Below the pieces are notes generated by a model, which saw nothing but the letters and a program-made list of their open reading frames with translations, searched no databases and was not told the origin of the DNA. The translations under genes and the position numbers were made by a program. A stretch of DNA of 64,000 nucleotides, from contig NC_084793.1 of the NCBI RefSeq assembly GCF_963169125.1, positions 37,536,578-37,600,577 on the forward strand, written 5' to 3'. Shown piece after piece: positions 1-11,065 of this stretch (position 1 is the stretch's first letter; each line of letters opens with the position of its first letter). This DNA is from Humulus lupulus. Lineage: Eukaryota; Streptophyta; Magnoliopsida; Rosales; Cannabaceae.

Positions 1-1020
1 GAGACCAGATATGAGCATGTCCTCACATCAAACATTTGTGTTCTGAAAAGGAATCACAACGGTGATACAATCCATATGTTAGAATACTAAATTACCAATA
101 CATGACTTGTAAGATTCTGATAACCCAGAAAATCACCAAAATCTGCTAAGCAAGTTCAAGTCTAAATCAGAACTCCTGAGTCTTTCCAAATGATAACAAA
201 AACTTGCTTTTCATCAATCTTCTCAATGCCTAATTTACAGCATAAACTGACGAGAAATTTTTAAAAGGAATATTTTCAAGAACCGTAGATTTTACTGCTT
301 TCTTGTTTAAACCCTTGATAGCCCTCAAACTAGAAACCTTTATATCTAATTAAAATTTATTTTCACCTTGGGTTTACTAATTCATAGCTAAAATAATCAC
401 AGGGAAAACAATTCGAAAAGTAATGAGAAAGAAACAAACAAAAAAAGGTGAGTTAAGTCTTCCCAATTTAACTAGATTAACCAAAATTTGATTTCTTAAT
501 GTGTATGGGAATATAAAAACAATTCCCTTTATTTTCACCCATACAGCCCACTGAAGATTAGTAAATATGATCATAATTCCACCAAACAAATATTCATTCC
601 AAATTAAACCCCACCTACACCATTCACAATGTAAGTTGATTCAAAAAGTTTCAATTGAATAAATACCTACTTAGTAGCAGTGTGTGATTGGACATTTTAA
701 ACGCATTTTATTCAAACACCACAAAACACTAAACCCTAATATCCCGTTCGATACCCAGAACCCACAAAACCCTAAACCCAATTTCCCGCTCGACCTGAGT
801 TTCAGGCAAAGAAAATTTGTACTCCCACTACCAACAACATCGAATATTATACCCAGTATGAACGAAGACAGAAAATTGAAAAACGAAAGAAACTGAAACG
901 AAGAAATGGAGAAGAAAAAAGAAGCCATACCGAAGCTTGAGAAGCAACTTCTTAGAGAGTGAAGCGGACTGAATGAACTTGGATCAGAACTCGGAGTTAG
1001 ATATAGCAGTGGCGGCTAAG
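1..1020 (-). other. possible 5' end of a host gene, very tentative
   Basis: I do not recognise a protein. Read on the minus strand, 1020 to 931 looks like a short leader exon ending in CTTCG followed by a GTATG donor at 930-926. A pyrimidine-rich acceptor (CTTTTCAG) precedes 42, so bases 42-1 could be a second exon running off the window; one frame there reads MFDVRTCSYLV. The stretch between would be an AT-rich intron. Base composition around 890-1020 is less AT-rich than the surroundings. No homology supports this, and the splice sites could be chance. Confidence 0.22.
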
Positions 1021-2284
1021 AGAACAATCAATCAAACATAATAAGTTTAGGATTCTTCGGTTATCCTTATTATTGTTATTATTTTCGCCTTATGTATTTC
1101 CAAGAATTTGCTTTCTTTCCCTTTTTTGGTGATATTTATTTTTAAATAAGTTTTCACTCAATATTTTTTGGGAAAATTACGAAGTGCACTGCATTTGCAT
1201 TTGGTAAAAAAAATCTAAATATACGGATATTTAAATAAATTACAAATATACGGTCACTTAAATATAAGTAAATTCTTCACTCTCAATTCTGTCTCCCTCC
1301 CCTCCGTGCCCGATTTTCGTTGCTTTAGTTAATTGAACAAATTTTTTATATATTACAAATAATATAATAATATAAGTAATAATAATTACAGCTACTACTT
1401 TCAATAAAGTAGATTAATTTATTTTTATTTAAAATGAATTTATTTATTAATATTAAAATAAATATTTATATTTATATAAATTATTATAATTTATATACGT
1501 TGCAATATATAGTTAATTAAAATTAATATTAATAACTATATTGTTGGATAATCACAATATCATTATTCTTTGAATATTTTTTAAATTATATTTATAAATC
1601 TAAATTACAATTATGTTAGTTGAAATTATATAATATTTTTTTAAACGTTAGCTACAAAATAAATTTCTTATTTTCTAGTTTTAAAAAATATTGTTACAAA
1701 AATGAATTTTGTTTACTTATAAAGTAGTCTATAATTTTTTTTGTTGACAAAAAGACATGTTTTTCTACTAATTTTTTAATAAACACAAAAATGTTATTAT
1801 AAATATTTATATAAATTATTATAAATATTAGTTACAAAAATATATTTTCTAATTATAAAACTAGTTTTAGAAACTTTTGTTACAAAAATAAATTTTTTAG
1901 TTACAATTTAATCTCTTTTTAAACTAATTTTCTAAATATTAGTTACAAAAATGTAAAAGTTGTTTACCATTTAGTAATAGATGTTTACAAATTTGTAACA
2001 AATATTTACAATTGTAACAGATATTTACAAATTTGTAATAGATTTTCATATCTTTTTTAGTTTTTAATGTATTTTTGTAGATTTCCTTTTAATAAAGTCT
2101 TTTATAAATAATGAATATATTCAATTTATATTTTTAAGTTGTATAGTATAAATATGATGGTTCCTGTAATTTTTTGGTACAATATGGAAAAATATAATAT
2201 TTTTATGTAAATTTTGGTTACGATTTCTTAACAATAAATTATTTTCGTAAATGATAGTTACAATAATTTGCTAATATGTATTAT

Positions 2285-2428
2285 GTTGTCTGTAAAAGCA
2301 TGTTACAGGTTTGTAACATGTAAATTCATAGTTGTCGTTGTCTGTAAAAGCTTGTTACAGGTTTGTAACATGTAAATTCATCGTTGTCTGTAAAAACTTG
2401 TTACAGGTTTGTAACACGTAAGTTCTTA
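2285..2428. repeat. three-copy tandem repeat inside the MULE
   Basis: Three units of 52, 46 and 46 bp start at 2285, 2337 and 2383. Each begins GTTGTCTGTAAAA and contains TTACAGGTTTGTAAC, a short imperfect dyad (TGTTACA ... TGTAACA). Similar TTACAAATTTGTAAC stretches occur just upstream (1960-2040). The role is unknown. Confidence 0.85.
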
Positions 2429-2453
2429 TTTAGCATTTCTCTATCATGTTGTT

Positions 2454-2893
2454 TAGGGTTGCTCAAGATCCAAACCAGTCCAATTACCCCGAACCAATCC
2501 AATAATAAAAAATTGGATATCCAATTACAATTGGATTTGTAATCTTAGCATTTCTCTATCATGATATTTAATGGACTTATGTTGTAAACTTAATATTTAA
2601 AGGACTATAATGTGACAATTGTAAAGATTTAAATTGGTATTATTACTACATGGTGTCTAGATTTTTGTATGTTTTTTGTTTTGCTTGTTAATTTCTTTAA
2701 TATCAAAATTTAGGTTCAAAGATAAAAAAATAAAAATAAATCGACCCAATCCAATTACAAATGGATTGGATTGGATTTGTAGGCCAAAACGGATTTGATT
2801 GGATTAGATTTGATGATTTCCAACATCCAACATTTAATTGGATTGGATTGGTTAGTGTTAAAAATGTTGGATCAGATCGGATGATCATTCCTA
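2454..2893. mobile_element. small non-autonomous hAT element nested in the MULE
   Basis: A 440-bp insertion with imperfect 12-bp terminal inverted repeats: TAGGGTTGCTCA on the left, and TGATCATTCCTA on the right, which is TAGGAATGATCA in reverse. It is flanked by a perfect 8-bp target-site duplication ATGTTGTT (2446-2453 and 2894-2901), the hAT size. Subterminal regions are full of TCCAAT/ATTGGAT motifs in opposite orientations at the two ends, which may be transposase-binding repeats. It has no coding capacity. Confidence 0.85.
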
Positions 2894-2931
2894 ATGTTGT
2901 TTGTAAAGATTTGTTACAAGTTTATTGCTAT

Positions 2932-3313
2932 GGTTGTGTTTGGTAAAATTTTTGTTTTTGAATTTTTTAAACAAAAAAAAAGAAATATAATTTTATTTTA
3001 AAAAAATAAAAATATGTTTGGTAACTATTTTTGTTTTTTGTTTTTAAAAACAAAAAATAATAAACGCGTTTGATCATTTTTATTTTTTTATTTAACAATA
3101 CGAGGTGTTGATTTGAAGAAAAAAAAGGTCGAAAACGGTTTAAAAAAATTTTGAAAGTCAAAAAATTCTATTTTCAAAATTTAATAAATTTTGATTAAAA
3201 TTCAAAAAAATAATAAATAAAAATAAAGTTATCAAACACATTTTATGTTTAATTGTCAAATTTTTAATTAATTAAATAAAAAATTATTTTTTTAAGTGTT
3301 ACCAAACACAACC
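2932..3313. mobile_element. MITE-like inverted-repeat element
   Basis: A perfect 15-bp terminal inverted repeat, GGTTGTGTTTGGTAA at 2932-2946 and its complement at 3299-3313, bounds 382 bp of A/T homopolymer-rich DNA with no coding potential. The flanks share TAT (2929-2931 and 3314-3316). That is compatible with a 3-bp duplication but too short to assign a superfamily. Confidence 0.65.
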
Positions 3314-3637
3314 TATATTTTTAAAAATAATTTTATGATTATGATCTTTCAACAATATGATTTTATCAAGTGTAAACGTTGATTATAATTTTGCAAGTGT
3401 ACAAATAAGTAATTCAAAATTAATTTAAAGATATTAATATATATATATGTTGTTGTTCAGGATAATATTTGTAATAATTTGATACAAATTTGAGTATGAT
3501 ATTCAACATGTAATGGAATGAGTAATATGGATAACTGGGTAGGCATAGATTCCGTAATTTTGTAATTAGTTTAAAATACCGTATATTTAGAATTTTTTTC
3601 CAATTTGCCGTATATGTGTTAATTTCCCATATTTTTT

Positions 3638-4020
3638 TTTCAGCAATGAAATTTATTTATTGAAAAAAAAAATCATCATACAACCTATAAATCAAAATCA
3701 AAATGGCTAGAAAAAAAAAACATTCTAGCTAAACAAGTTCATCATGCACCTTAGGTTAGGTATGTATTTTCAATCCATGAACAGCTTTAGCTTTATTAAT
3801 TGTAAGACAACTATGAATCAGAGAAATTCTTATAAAATTAGACAACAAACTTATTATATATTCTAACAAAGATCCTAAGTCATTAAAAAATTATAATCTT
3901 TTAGATAAAGCAATCACAACTGTCAAACAAAATGTCCCGACATGTATAAAGAAAAACCAAGAGTGCTACTACTAATGTCATACATTTTGCTTGTATAACT
4001 ATAAAGCAACCTACAAAACA
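3638..4020 (-). pseudogene. LINE 3' end: degenerate RNase H domain and poly(A) tail
   Basis: On the minus strand one frame, interrupted by a single stop, reads pieces typical of the C-terminal half of the RNase H domain in plant LINEs. These are FCLTVVIALSKRL, then LGSLLEYIISLLSNF, then the NKAKAVHG block (3777-3800). The last corresponds to the usual asparagine-lysine-alanine-histidine motif near the domain end. It is followed by a short A-rich trailer and a poly(A) tract, seen here as poly(T) at 3631-3640. The 5' part of the LINE is missing, the usual 5' truncation. Assignment rests on motif memory rather than alignment. Confidence 0.5.
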
Positions 4021-4140
4021 AAACAACAAACAAACACTACATTAAAAGAAACCAAAGTTTATTATTGTAATAAAAATGAAATACGATAAAAGAAAAAACT
4101 TATGTGTTGTAAATGTTGTACTTGGACAAAAAGATCATTT

Positions 4141-4463
4141 AGCACGTGTTTGAAAACAACTGTGTAATTACTAAACTAGTAATTACATATCAAAATAATT
4201 ACACTATATTTTAAAATACAATATATGTTTGGATGTCAAGTGATAATTACTTATGAATTCTTATTGTTGTGTTTGACAAATCAATTACTAATTACACATA
4301 AAAATAATATTAGGTAATAAATACTATTTAAAATTGATAGTAATTAGTAATTACACTCAATTCTTATAGAGGTTATGAGAATTAGAGAGTGTAATTGAGA
4401 TCCCTCAATTACCTCCAACTACATAGATTCTGTGTAATTACATGGTCAGACAAACACGTCAAA
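4141..4463. mobile_element. probable MITE, subtype unresolved
   Basis: The ends are inverted: ACGTGTTTG ... GTGTAATTAC on the left (4144-4170) and GTGTAATTAC ... CAAACACGT on the right (4431-4459). The interior is built from TAATTAC/GTAATTA motifs in both orientations. I could not find a convincing target-site duplication, so exact ends are uncertain. Confidence 0.45.
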
Positions 4464-5074
4464 TTGAGTATTTACTCCAAATTACACTCATTTCTAATTA
4501 CAAAGTGACTTTACAAAAAATGTTTTTGTAAAAAGAAAGAGGATAATAAAAATAAATATAAATAATTAAACAAAAACTAATATAAATATTTAAATTGATA
4601 AAATAGAAGATAATATAACTAAAAATAAATATAATTATATCTTACAATAACTAACTTATCCACACATTTCAATTAAAATAACGTTATATTATGAGTTGAT
4701 ATTATAACAATTTTTATAAAAAAATATTTTAATATTATATTAATTATAAGATAGTAAAATAAGTATTTAAAATATTTAAATGTTCAAATATTTAAATTTT
4801 TAACTCTTAAATTATGCCGATATTAGATAAAGAAGTTTTAAGTGGAAAAGAAAAAAAGTTAATAGCTACCAAATTTTAAACAATACAAAACCCCTATCAA
4901 GAATAACTGCAGCAGAAAAAAATTTGATCTTAGTCGGAAAACGCACAATATTGATATCCGCTAACACAAGAAAACCGGATATATATTGTAATAACTTCTA
5001 TATAAACACAATCTCAATATTCCATAATCATATATTAGATTATTATCCTGTTAATAATATATATATATATATAT
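4464..5074. other. AT-rich intergenic DNA, nothing recognised
   Basis: About 610 bp of A/T-rich sequence with homopolymer runs and no open frame, repeat or RNA gene that I can support. A (TA)n run closes it just before the inverted repeat. Confidence 0.6.
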
Positions 5075-6523
5075 CTTCTATATAATAAATATGTAGTTAA
5101 CAGAAAATTTTGGTTTTAACAGTTTTTTATTCTTTTAATGTTAACTTTAACGGAATACTTTTATATTTAATATAATATTCTTATATTTAATAGTAATTTA
5201 TAAACATTTATACTTAAATAAAATAAAATAAATAATTAAAAAAATTAAAATATGATATTTTTTAGATACTTTACAATGATAATTATTTAAAAATAATAAA
5301 TAATTAAACAAATTAAAATAATATATTTTTTTAGATAGTTTAGAATGATAATTATTTAAAATTAATAAATAATTAAATAAATTAAAATATAATATTTTTG
5401 AGATATTTTACAACGATAATTATTTAAAAATAATAAAATCATACGTTTTATAACTTAAATAAAATTTAATTAAAATTAAACTTACTTATTAGAATAATAT
5501 CATATTAAACCTATAATATAATCTACTGTGAATTAGCAACAAATTGCTTTTTAAAAAAAACTAGTATTTATATAAAAGCAACTCACAATGCAAGTTTGCT
5601 TAGTTTTAAAGTTGTAAATATTATCTATAATTTTAATAAAAACTGGTTCACTATTTTTTTAAATATATATATAATAGAATGAATTATAATTCTATAGTAT
5701 ATATAAATATTTGTATTAATAATCTCTACATATATGACATCTAAACGCAACGTTTACATGGATATTTATATATATATATATATATATTAGATACAAGCAA
5801 CGTGCAATATGCATGTTTGCTTAGTTTTATTTACAGAATTTATTAATTATTTTTATTAAATTTATATTAATGTCATATAAATTTTGAAATAAAAATCATA
5901 TTTTAATTAATATAATTTATTTATTTCTGTTTGAGTTTATATTTGTTTTAGTTTATGAATTTGGGAGTGACAACAAGAGATTATATATTATATGTTTAAT
6001 GTAATATTAAATATTATACGTGGATTTTAAAATTAAGTTTCTTGCTAGGTTTTTTTTAAAAAAAAAATAATTTGTTGCTAATTCATAGTAGATTATATTA
6101 TATGTTTAATGTGATATTATTCTAATAAGTGGGTTTAAGTTTAGTTAAATTTTATTTAAGTTATAAAACATATGATATTATTATTTTTAAATAATTATTA
6201 TTGTAAAACATCTCAAAAATATTATTTTTTAATTTTTTAATTATTTATTATTTTAAAATAATTATCATTGTAAAACATCTGAAAAATATCTTATTTTTAA
6301 TTTGTTTAATTATTAATTATTTAAAAAAATTATCATTGTAAAATATTTCAAAAATATCCTATTTTAATTTTTTTTAATTATTTTTTTTATTTTATTTAAG
6401 TTTAAGTATTTAAAAACTACCATTAAATATAAGAATATTATGTTAAAGTTAACCTTAAAAAAATAAAAAAAACTGTTAAAACCAAGAATTTTCGTTAACT
6501 ACATACTTATTATATAGAATAGA
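5075..6523. repeat. large AT-rich inverted repeat (foldback-like)
   Basis: The left arm (about 5075-5545) and right arm (about 6069-6523) are long imperfect reverse complements of each other. The outer ends read CTTCTATATAATAAATATG on the left and the matching CTATTCTATATAATAAGTATG on the right in reverse. The inner ends share AATTAGCAACAAATT. The roughly 520-bp loop contains two copies of a GCAAC ... TTTGCTTAGTTTT motif (near 5578 and 5796). Either a foldback-type transposon or two related elements in opposite orientation would explain it. A third, partial right-arm-like copy lies at about 6905-7215. No coding capacity is seen. Confidence 0.65.
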
Positions 6524-6904
6524 TATATATATATATATTTATATGTGGCATATATATAAAATATAATAATATTTTTTTTAAAATAATAGAAATAAAATAA
6601 GAATAGAAAAAATCATAATATAGATAGTTGTATACATGCATCAACTATTTTTAGTTTATAATATATCTTACAATGTCCTTTGGTGAATTTGATGAAGAAA
6701 AAGAGTTTCAATCAGCTTATAAAAAATAAACTATCACACAAATTTATAAGATAAAAAAATAATATGTATGTATTTATTATTTTTAAATAAATATAATTTA
6801 ATTATTTAAATTATCATAAAATATCTTTAAAATATTATATTTTAATTAATTTATTTATTTTTGTTTAAGTTTATGTTTGCTCTAGTTTTTGAATTTGACG
6901 GTGA

Positions 6905-7215
6905 TAATAAATGATTATATACTATATGTTTAATATAATATTAAGTTTAAGTTTAATTAAATTTTATTTAAGTTATTAAATCTATAGTTTTATTATTTTT
7001 AAATAAATATCATTGTAAAATATCTCAAAAATATCTTATTTTAATTCGTTTAATTATTTATTTATCTAAATTTATGTCATGTTTACAATCTACCGTTAAA
7101 TATAATAATATTTTGTTAAATATAAGAATATTTAGTTAAAGTTAACGAAAAAAAAATAAAAAACTGTTACATCCAATAATTTTTTTTATCTACGCACTTT
7201 TTATATTGAAAAGAT
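6905..7215. repeat. third copy of the inverted-repeat arm
   Basis: This segment repeats the right arm of the 5.1-6.5 kb inverted repeat in the same orientation. It shares blocks such as TTAAATTTTATTTAAGTTAT and GTTAAAGTTAACG, followed by a run of A and AAACTGTTA. It is more diverged than the two main arms are from each other and ends at a TCTACGCACTT counterpart. Confidence 0.5.
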
Positions 7216-7711
7216 ATATAGATATTATAAACACTCGATAACTTATCACAATATTCCTAACAGAAGAAAAAAAATGAAAGTTGAGTACAGAATTGTTGCA
7301 CTTAACTGTAATTGATTACAATTGGAGTTAGTTTCAAGAAATAACCCATGGTAAGTATGAATAGCATTGTCGCCAAGCTTTTGAAAGCACTCTTTCATGG
7401 AAGACCAGGTCCGATACGACGGGAATAAAGGTCTTCCAGAGTCCTTTTAAAAGCAGTCACTGAATAAAAACAATACTAAATAAAAGACAATACTGTATAA
7501 AAATTGAATTAATAGGATGTACCGAAAAATTGTAAAAACAAAACCATTAGACATATACCATTATCAACCTTAAATCAATAACTAAATTCAAGAGATTAAA
7601 AAATTAATAAGTAAAAATTTTATAATTGTAACTTCCATGCCAGGAATGATCCATCAGAATAATCAATTACTTAAATATAATACAATAACATCAAATAACA
7701 AATAATTAAGA
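7216..7711. other. inter-element DNA with one weak exon-like stretch
   Basis: Mostly AT-rich. On the minus strand 7459-7395, preceded by a TATTCAG acceptor, reads KRTLEDLYSRRIGPGLP followed by TGA. It looks like a short last exon but has no recognised family and no visible upstream exons. Two other frames are also partly open here, so this may be a gene relic or chance. Confidence 0.2.
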
Positions 7712-7989
7712 CAATACTACAAAAATATTATTTTAGAACATTTTTTTTATGACACTCACCTAGATGCGAGTCCTAAAAATAGTTCCTGTATGTCGTAAAA
7801 ATTTGAATTTTTTTTTTAACAAACATCTCCTGAATTTTTTAGGACACTCATTACGAGTCATTAAAGAATCTTTTTAGGACACTCGTTGCGAGTCCTAAAA
7901 AAATATGAGTCCTAAAAAAATATGGAGAGAAAAATCAAGTTTCCAAATGGTGACTCTTAAAGAGAAAAAAAAAGTGACAGCCCATTTAC

Positions 7990-8310
7990 CATTATTATTA
8001 TTATTATTAAAAACACCCTCATCTTCCCTCTCTCTCCACGTGCTATCTCTCCCTCTCTATATCTTATTATCTTCCTAAATGAAGCCCTAGCCGCCGACCA
8101 TCACCGTCTCATCCTCTTGCCTCCTCCCATCTTCTTTCTTCCTTATTCTCTCTCTCACTAGCTTCCCATCCCTCACTACTCCGGTGGCGGACAAAGGTTC
8201 ACGATGGGTGGGGGCTTGATGCAACTATGGCTCACGACGGGTGGAGGGCTCGCTGCAGCGGTGGCTCGCAGCAATGGTGGCTCACAGAGGCGGTCTTGGG
8301 TCTTCATTTT
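7990..8310 (+). other. CT-rich then GC-rich segment in the CACTA element, possible captured leader
   Basis: A run of CTCTCTCC-type pyrimidine sequence is followed by a much more GC-rich segment with repeated GGTGGCTC-like motifs. This contrasts with the AT-rich surroundings. The composition resembles a plant 5' leader and first exon, and CACTA elements do capture gene fragments, but no reading frame is convincing. It could equally be the element's own promoter and leader. Confidence 0.3.
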
Positions 8311-8429
8311 CATAAATATATCTAATCTCTCATTTTCTTGTTGTTGATCTATTTTTCTTTTGTGTTGTGTTTGTATTAGATTGTATCTTCATTATTTTTG
8401 TATTTTTGATTTGTATTTGTTTTTGTTTG

Positions 8430-9345
8430 TGTTGACCGCGTTTTTGGCCAACGACGTGTAGACGTCAAAACGACAAAAAACCTTCAAGAGAAAAATACGA
8501 TACAGACAATTTTTATAGTGGTTCAGCCCCAATGTGTTGATAATAGCCTAATCCACTTAGAGTTGTGATATATTTAGCCTACACTTAAGATCAGATGAAC
8601 TTGAGCCAACTGAGTTTCTTAAGTATAAGTAGAAAAATCTAGAGTTTCTCTCTCTAGAGAATACAAGCTTTATCTCTCTAACCTCTCAGAAAATGTCCCA
8701 AGAATGCCCCAAGTAACAGTCCCCAAAATCTCAAAACGAGAGAGTCTTCTCAGTCTAAAAAAATTAGATCCCCCCAAATGATGCCATGAGCCATTTATTT
8801 ATAGGCTCATGGATCGTACATAAATATCTCCCTTTTACCGGGTCATTTGTTCTTCCAACAGACTTTAATTAATAAAATATAAATAAATATAATATTACAA
8901 CAATATGGCTATTATTCCGGGATATCTGAGAGATTCCCGCAGTAGTTGAGAATGATTCGGGTTGAAGTTGTTACTGAGGACATAGGCAAACACCTCTCGT
9001 CGGCAAAGCACACCTCTAGCATACTTCATGACACATTTCTGGTCTAGCAAAACGGACTGACTGGTCGGCCAAAACAGATGACCGGTCGCCCAAAATGACT
9101 GATTGGTCGGCCAAACACCTGACTGGTCGGTCATGACACCTGACTGGTCGGTCATGACACTTGACTGGTCAGTCAAAAATCCTTATTGGTCTGACAGAAA
9201 CTCTACCAGGTCGGTCAGATCACTTTATCACAACTCCGAAGAGCCAATACATTTATTGACTATTAAAGTGTCATTTACGAACCATGTATTGCCACTTGTC
9301 ACTTCTGATTGCCACGTCATCGAACTCCAATTTTTGGGGATAACA
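8430..9345 (-). mobile_element. solo LTR of a Tat-like Gypsy element
   Basis: A perfect 5-bp duplication GTTTG (8425-8429 and 9346-9350) flanks a 916-bp segment. In reverse it begins TGTTATCCCCAAAAATTGG and ends GGCCAAAAACGCGGTCAACA. Both ends resemble the complete Tat-type element at 23.9-37.0 kb (TGTTATCC ... AACACAGTCAACA), so it is the same lineage in the opposite orientation. A TATA box in reverse (CCTATAAATAAATGG) lies near 8792-8806. Upstream of it is a tandem array (9059-9185). Only the LTR remains, as left by LTR-LTR recombination. Confidence 0.88.
9059..9185. repeat. 20-21-bp tandem array in solo LTR
   Basis: About six tandem units of 20-21 bp of the form GACTGGTCGGTCATGACACC, some degenerate. 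GACTGGTCGGTC contains the dyad GAC(T)GGTC. The array lies upstream of the LTR's TATA box, the usual place for retrotransposon enhancer repeats. Confidence 0.8.
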
Positions 9346-9966
9346 GTTTGGATCTTTATTACTTGACATGGAATAGGAAAAGTTTTGTTTGAGAATTTAT
9401 TCAGGTTGATTGTATATAATCATATAATATTATTGGTGTACATTAATCTTTGCATATGCTTGTAGTTATCTCAACAATGTATGCTTTGATTTTGTTTTCG
9501 TGTATTGTATTTATTCATTCAACTAATCAAAGTAATATTTCTAAAATTTTCTATAATATATTTATTTTAAATATATACATATATTTATTATTCATTAGGC
9601 AATAGTGCAATTTAAAAAAAATTGGCATTTTACCCAAATATTGATTTATAAAATAAAATTATAATTAATTAAAAGGCACTCAACGAAATTTTTTAGGACA
9701 CACATTGTGAGTCCTAAAAAATCTTTTTTGTAGTAGTGAAAACTTTTTAGGACTCGCAAAAACCTCAGTTTTTAAGGCTCTCAAATAGAGGACTCGCGCC
9801 CTGCAAGTCCTAAAAAGCATTTTTTGTAGTAGTGAGAATTGATATAATCTCTTATCCCAATATGTTGAGCGAATCTTATTGAGTCTTGAGAAAATGTGAG
9901 AATCGCACAAAGCTAAAAAGGTCTCTTAAGGTTTCAGGATTATCCAGAAGTTCTTAGAATCATAAG

Positions 9967-10570
9967 TGTTTACCCAAAAATGGACTACCTGATGACGTGG
10001 CAGGATTGGTCTACACGTGGGAGGCACGTGGCTGTTTTAAGTAAGTGTATCTTGCTCGGCCATCGACCAGAAGATTATTGGTTTATCAAGCATCATACTT
10101 ATATGCGACCAGCCTGGTCGCATATATTCATTTATTTCCTTCAGATGTGCAATCTTGTAATTATGCATTAATTGCAATTTCTCTTATTATCTAGATACGT
10201 AAGTTGTAATTGTAATTAAGGCTCATTGGCCCATGTAACCTTCTTGAGCCTATAAATACAAATCAAAGGGCTCAAGGGAGGGGACTTTTGGACTGGGAGA
10301 ATTCTGAGAGAAAATTATAGTGTTATTATTCACTGAAATTGTAATCATCCTGAAGCTTGTGAAACTCGTGAACTCTAGTTCATTTATCACAGTGTTGGGA
10401 TTCTACATCAATAAGAACATTAAGTGAACATAGTCATTACCATCTGATTGGGGCCAAACCACTATAAATTGTTTGTGTCGTTTACCCTTTCGTCTAGATT
10501 TCTTCTTGTTTTCATCTCATTCTATATCGTTTATCTGACTCCGTGTCATTGACCAATTCGAGGGTAAACA
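9967..10570 (+). mobile_element. solo LTR, Gypsy-like
   Basis: A 604-bp segment begins TGTTTACCC and ends GGGTAAACA, with a perfect 5-bp duplication ATAAG at 9962-9966 and 10571-10575. A TATA box (CCTATAAATAC) lies at 10249-10259, and the opening GATGACGTGGCAGG resembles the Tat-type LTR openings elsewhere in the window. A perfect inverted repeat, ATATGCGACCAG then one base then its complement, lies at 10101-10125 upstream of the TATA box. No internal region is left. Confidence 0.88.
10101..10125. promoter_or_regulatory. perfect 12-bp-arm hairpin in LTR U3
   Basis: Two exact 12-base complementary arms separated by a single base lie about 125 bp upstream of the LTR TATA box. This position and symmetry would suit a dimeric transcription-factor site or a cruciform. 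Function is inferred only. Confidence 0.5.
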
Positions 10571-10814
10571 ATAAGAAATCTAGATTTATATAGAATTTTA
10601 ATGAAATGAAATTATAAGAAATCATAATTATATATAAATAGCCACCAGCATTATATAGATGCAAAAAGGAACACATTTCAGATTTTCTCGTGAAAAATAT
10701 CGACTTACTATGTTTGCAATTTGTTGTGAAAATTCTCTTCTGTATATCTCTTTGATAAGAACTATAAACGCTTTCATTTCTTTCTTCAATTGTTCCAGAA
10801 ATCGGTGGAGTTAC

Positions 10815-11065
10815 TGTTAGAAATAATATAGTCGAAAAGAACGAAATATATATTAATATATTTAATTGAAGAACATAAATGCAAAAATACAATAGAAAGA
10901 ATAAACCAAAGTTGAGGCACGCGAAACGCGCTTTCCTTAAAGCAGATTTGCCCCCTCTACCTGAACGGTGCTAGAGGATTCGTGAGCAACCGCTTCCTAG
11001 GATACAACAACTATCAAGCAGGATGAAAGCACCACTATGTCTGCTTAGGCGAACTCGAAACAAAC
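10815..11065 (-). repeat. Copia downstream LTR, part 1
   Basis: This is the outer 251 bp of the left (element 3') LTR. It is interrupted after AACTCGAAACAAAC by the solo LTR 11066-17264, and the sequence resumes at 17270 after the CAAAC duplication. It aligns with 60339-60590 of the right LTR. Confidence 0.88.

Larger units (their letters stand above)
1170..3628. mobile_element. Mutator-like element (MULE), non-autonomous
   Basis: The ends form terminal inverted repeats of about 80 bp. The left end (1170-1252) starts GGGAAAATTAC, and the right end (3552-3628) read in reverse starts GGGAAATTAAC. Both continue into a shared TCTAAATATACGG block and a TAATTACAAA-type block. The element is flanked by a perfect 9-bp target-site duplication, ATATTTTTT, at 1161-1169 and 3629-3637, as expected for Mutator insertions. 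No transposase-like reading frame is present, so it would need a transposase in trans. It carries a tandem repeat (2285-2428), a small hAT element (2454-2893) and another inverted-repeat element (2932-3313). The rest is AT-rich sequence with no recognisable gene. Confidence 0.88.
7712..9834. mobile_element. CACTA (En/Spm-type) element, non-autonomous
   Basis: The right end in reverse reads CACTACTACAAAAAAT, the canonical CACTA terminus. The left end reads CAATACTACAAAAATA, one base off. Flanking 3-bp duplications are AGA at 7709-7711 and 9835-9837. Both subterminal regions carry repeated TTTTTAGGAC/GTCCTAAAAA motifs in both orientations (about 7740-7925 and 9690-9820), typical of CACTA transposase-binding arrays. 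A second internal terminus-like CACTACTAC copy lies at about 9724-9738. No transposase frame is present. The interior has a CT-rich then GC-rich stretch (about 7990-8310) and is interrupted by a solo LTR (8430-9345). Confidence 0.88.

Noticed and set aside
5075..7215. Helitron interpretation of the AT-rich inverted repeats.
   Set aside because: Helitrons lack inverted-repeat arms, and I could not find a TC start paired with a hairpin plus CTRR end between A and T.
9680..9910. 76-codon minus-strand frame at the CACTA right end.
   Set aside because: It spans the terminal inverted repeat and subterminal repeats and extends outside the element.
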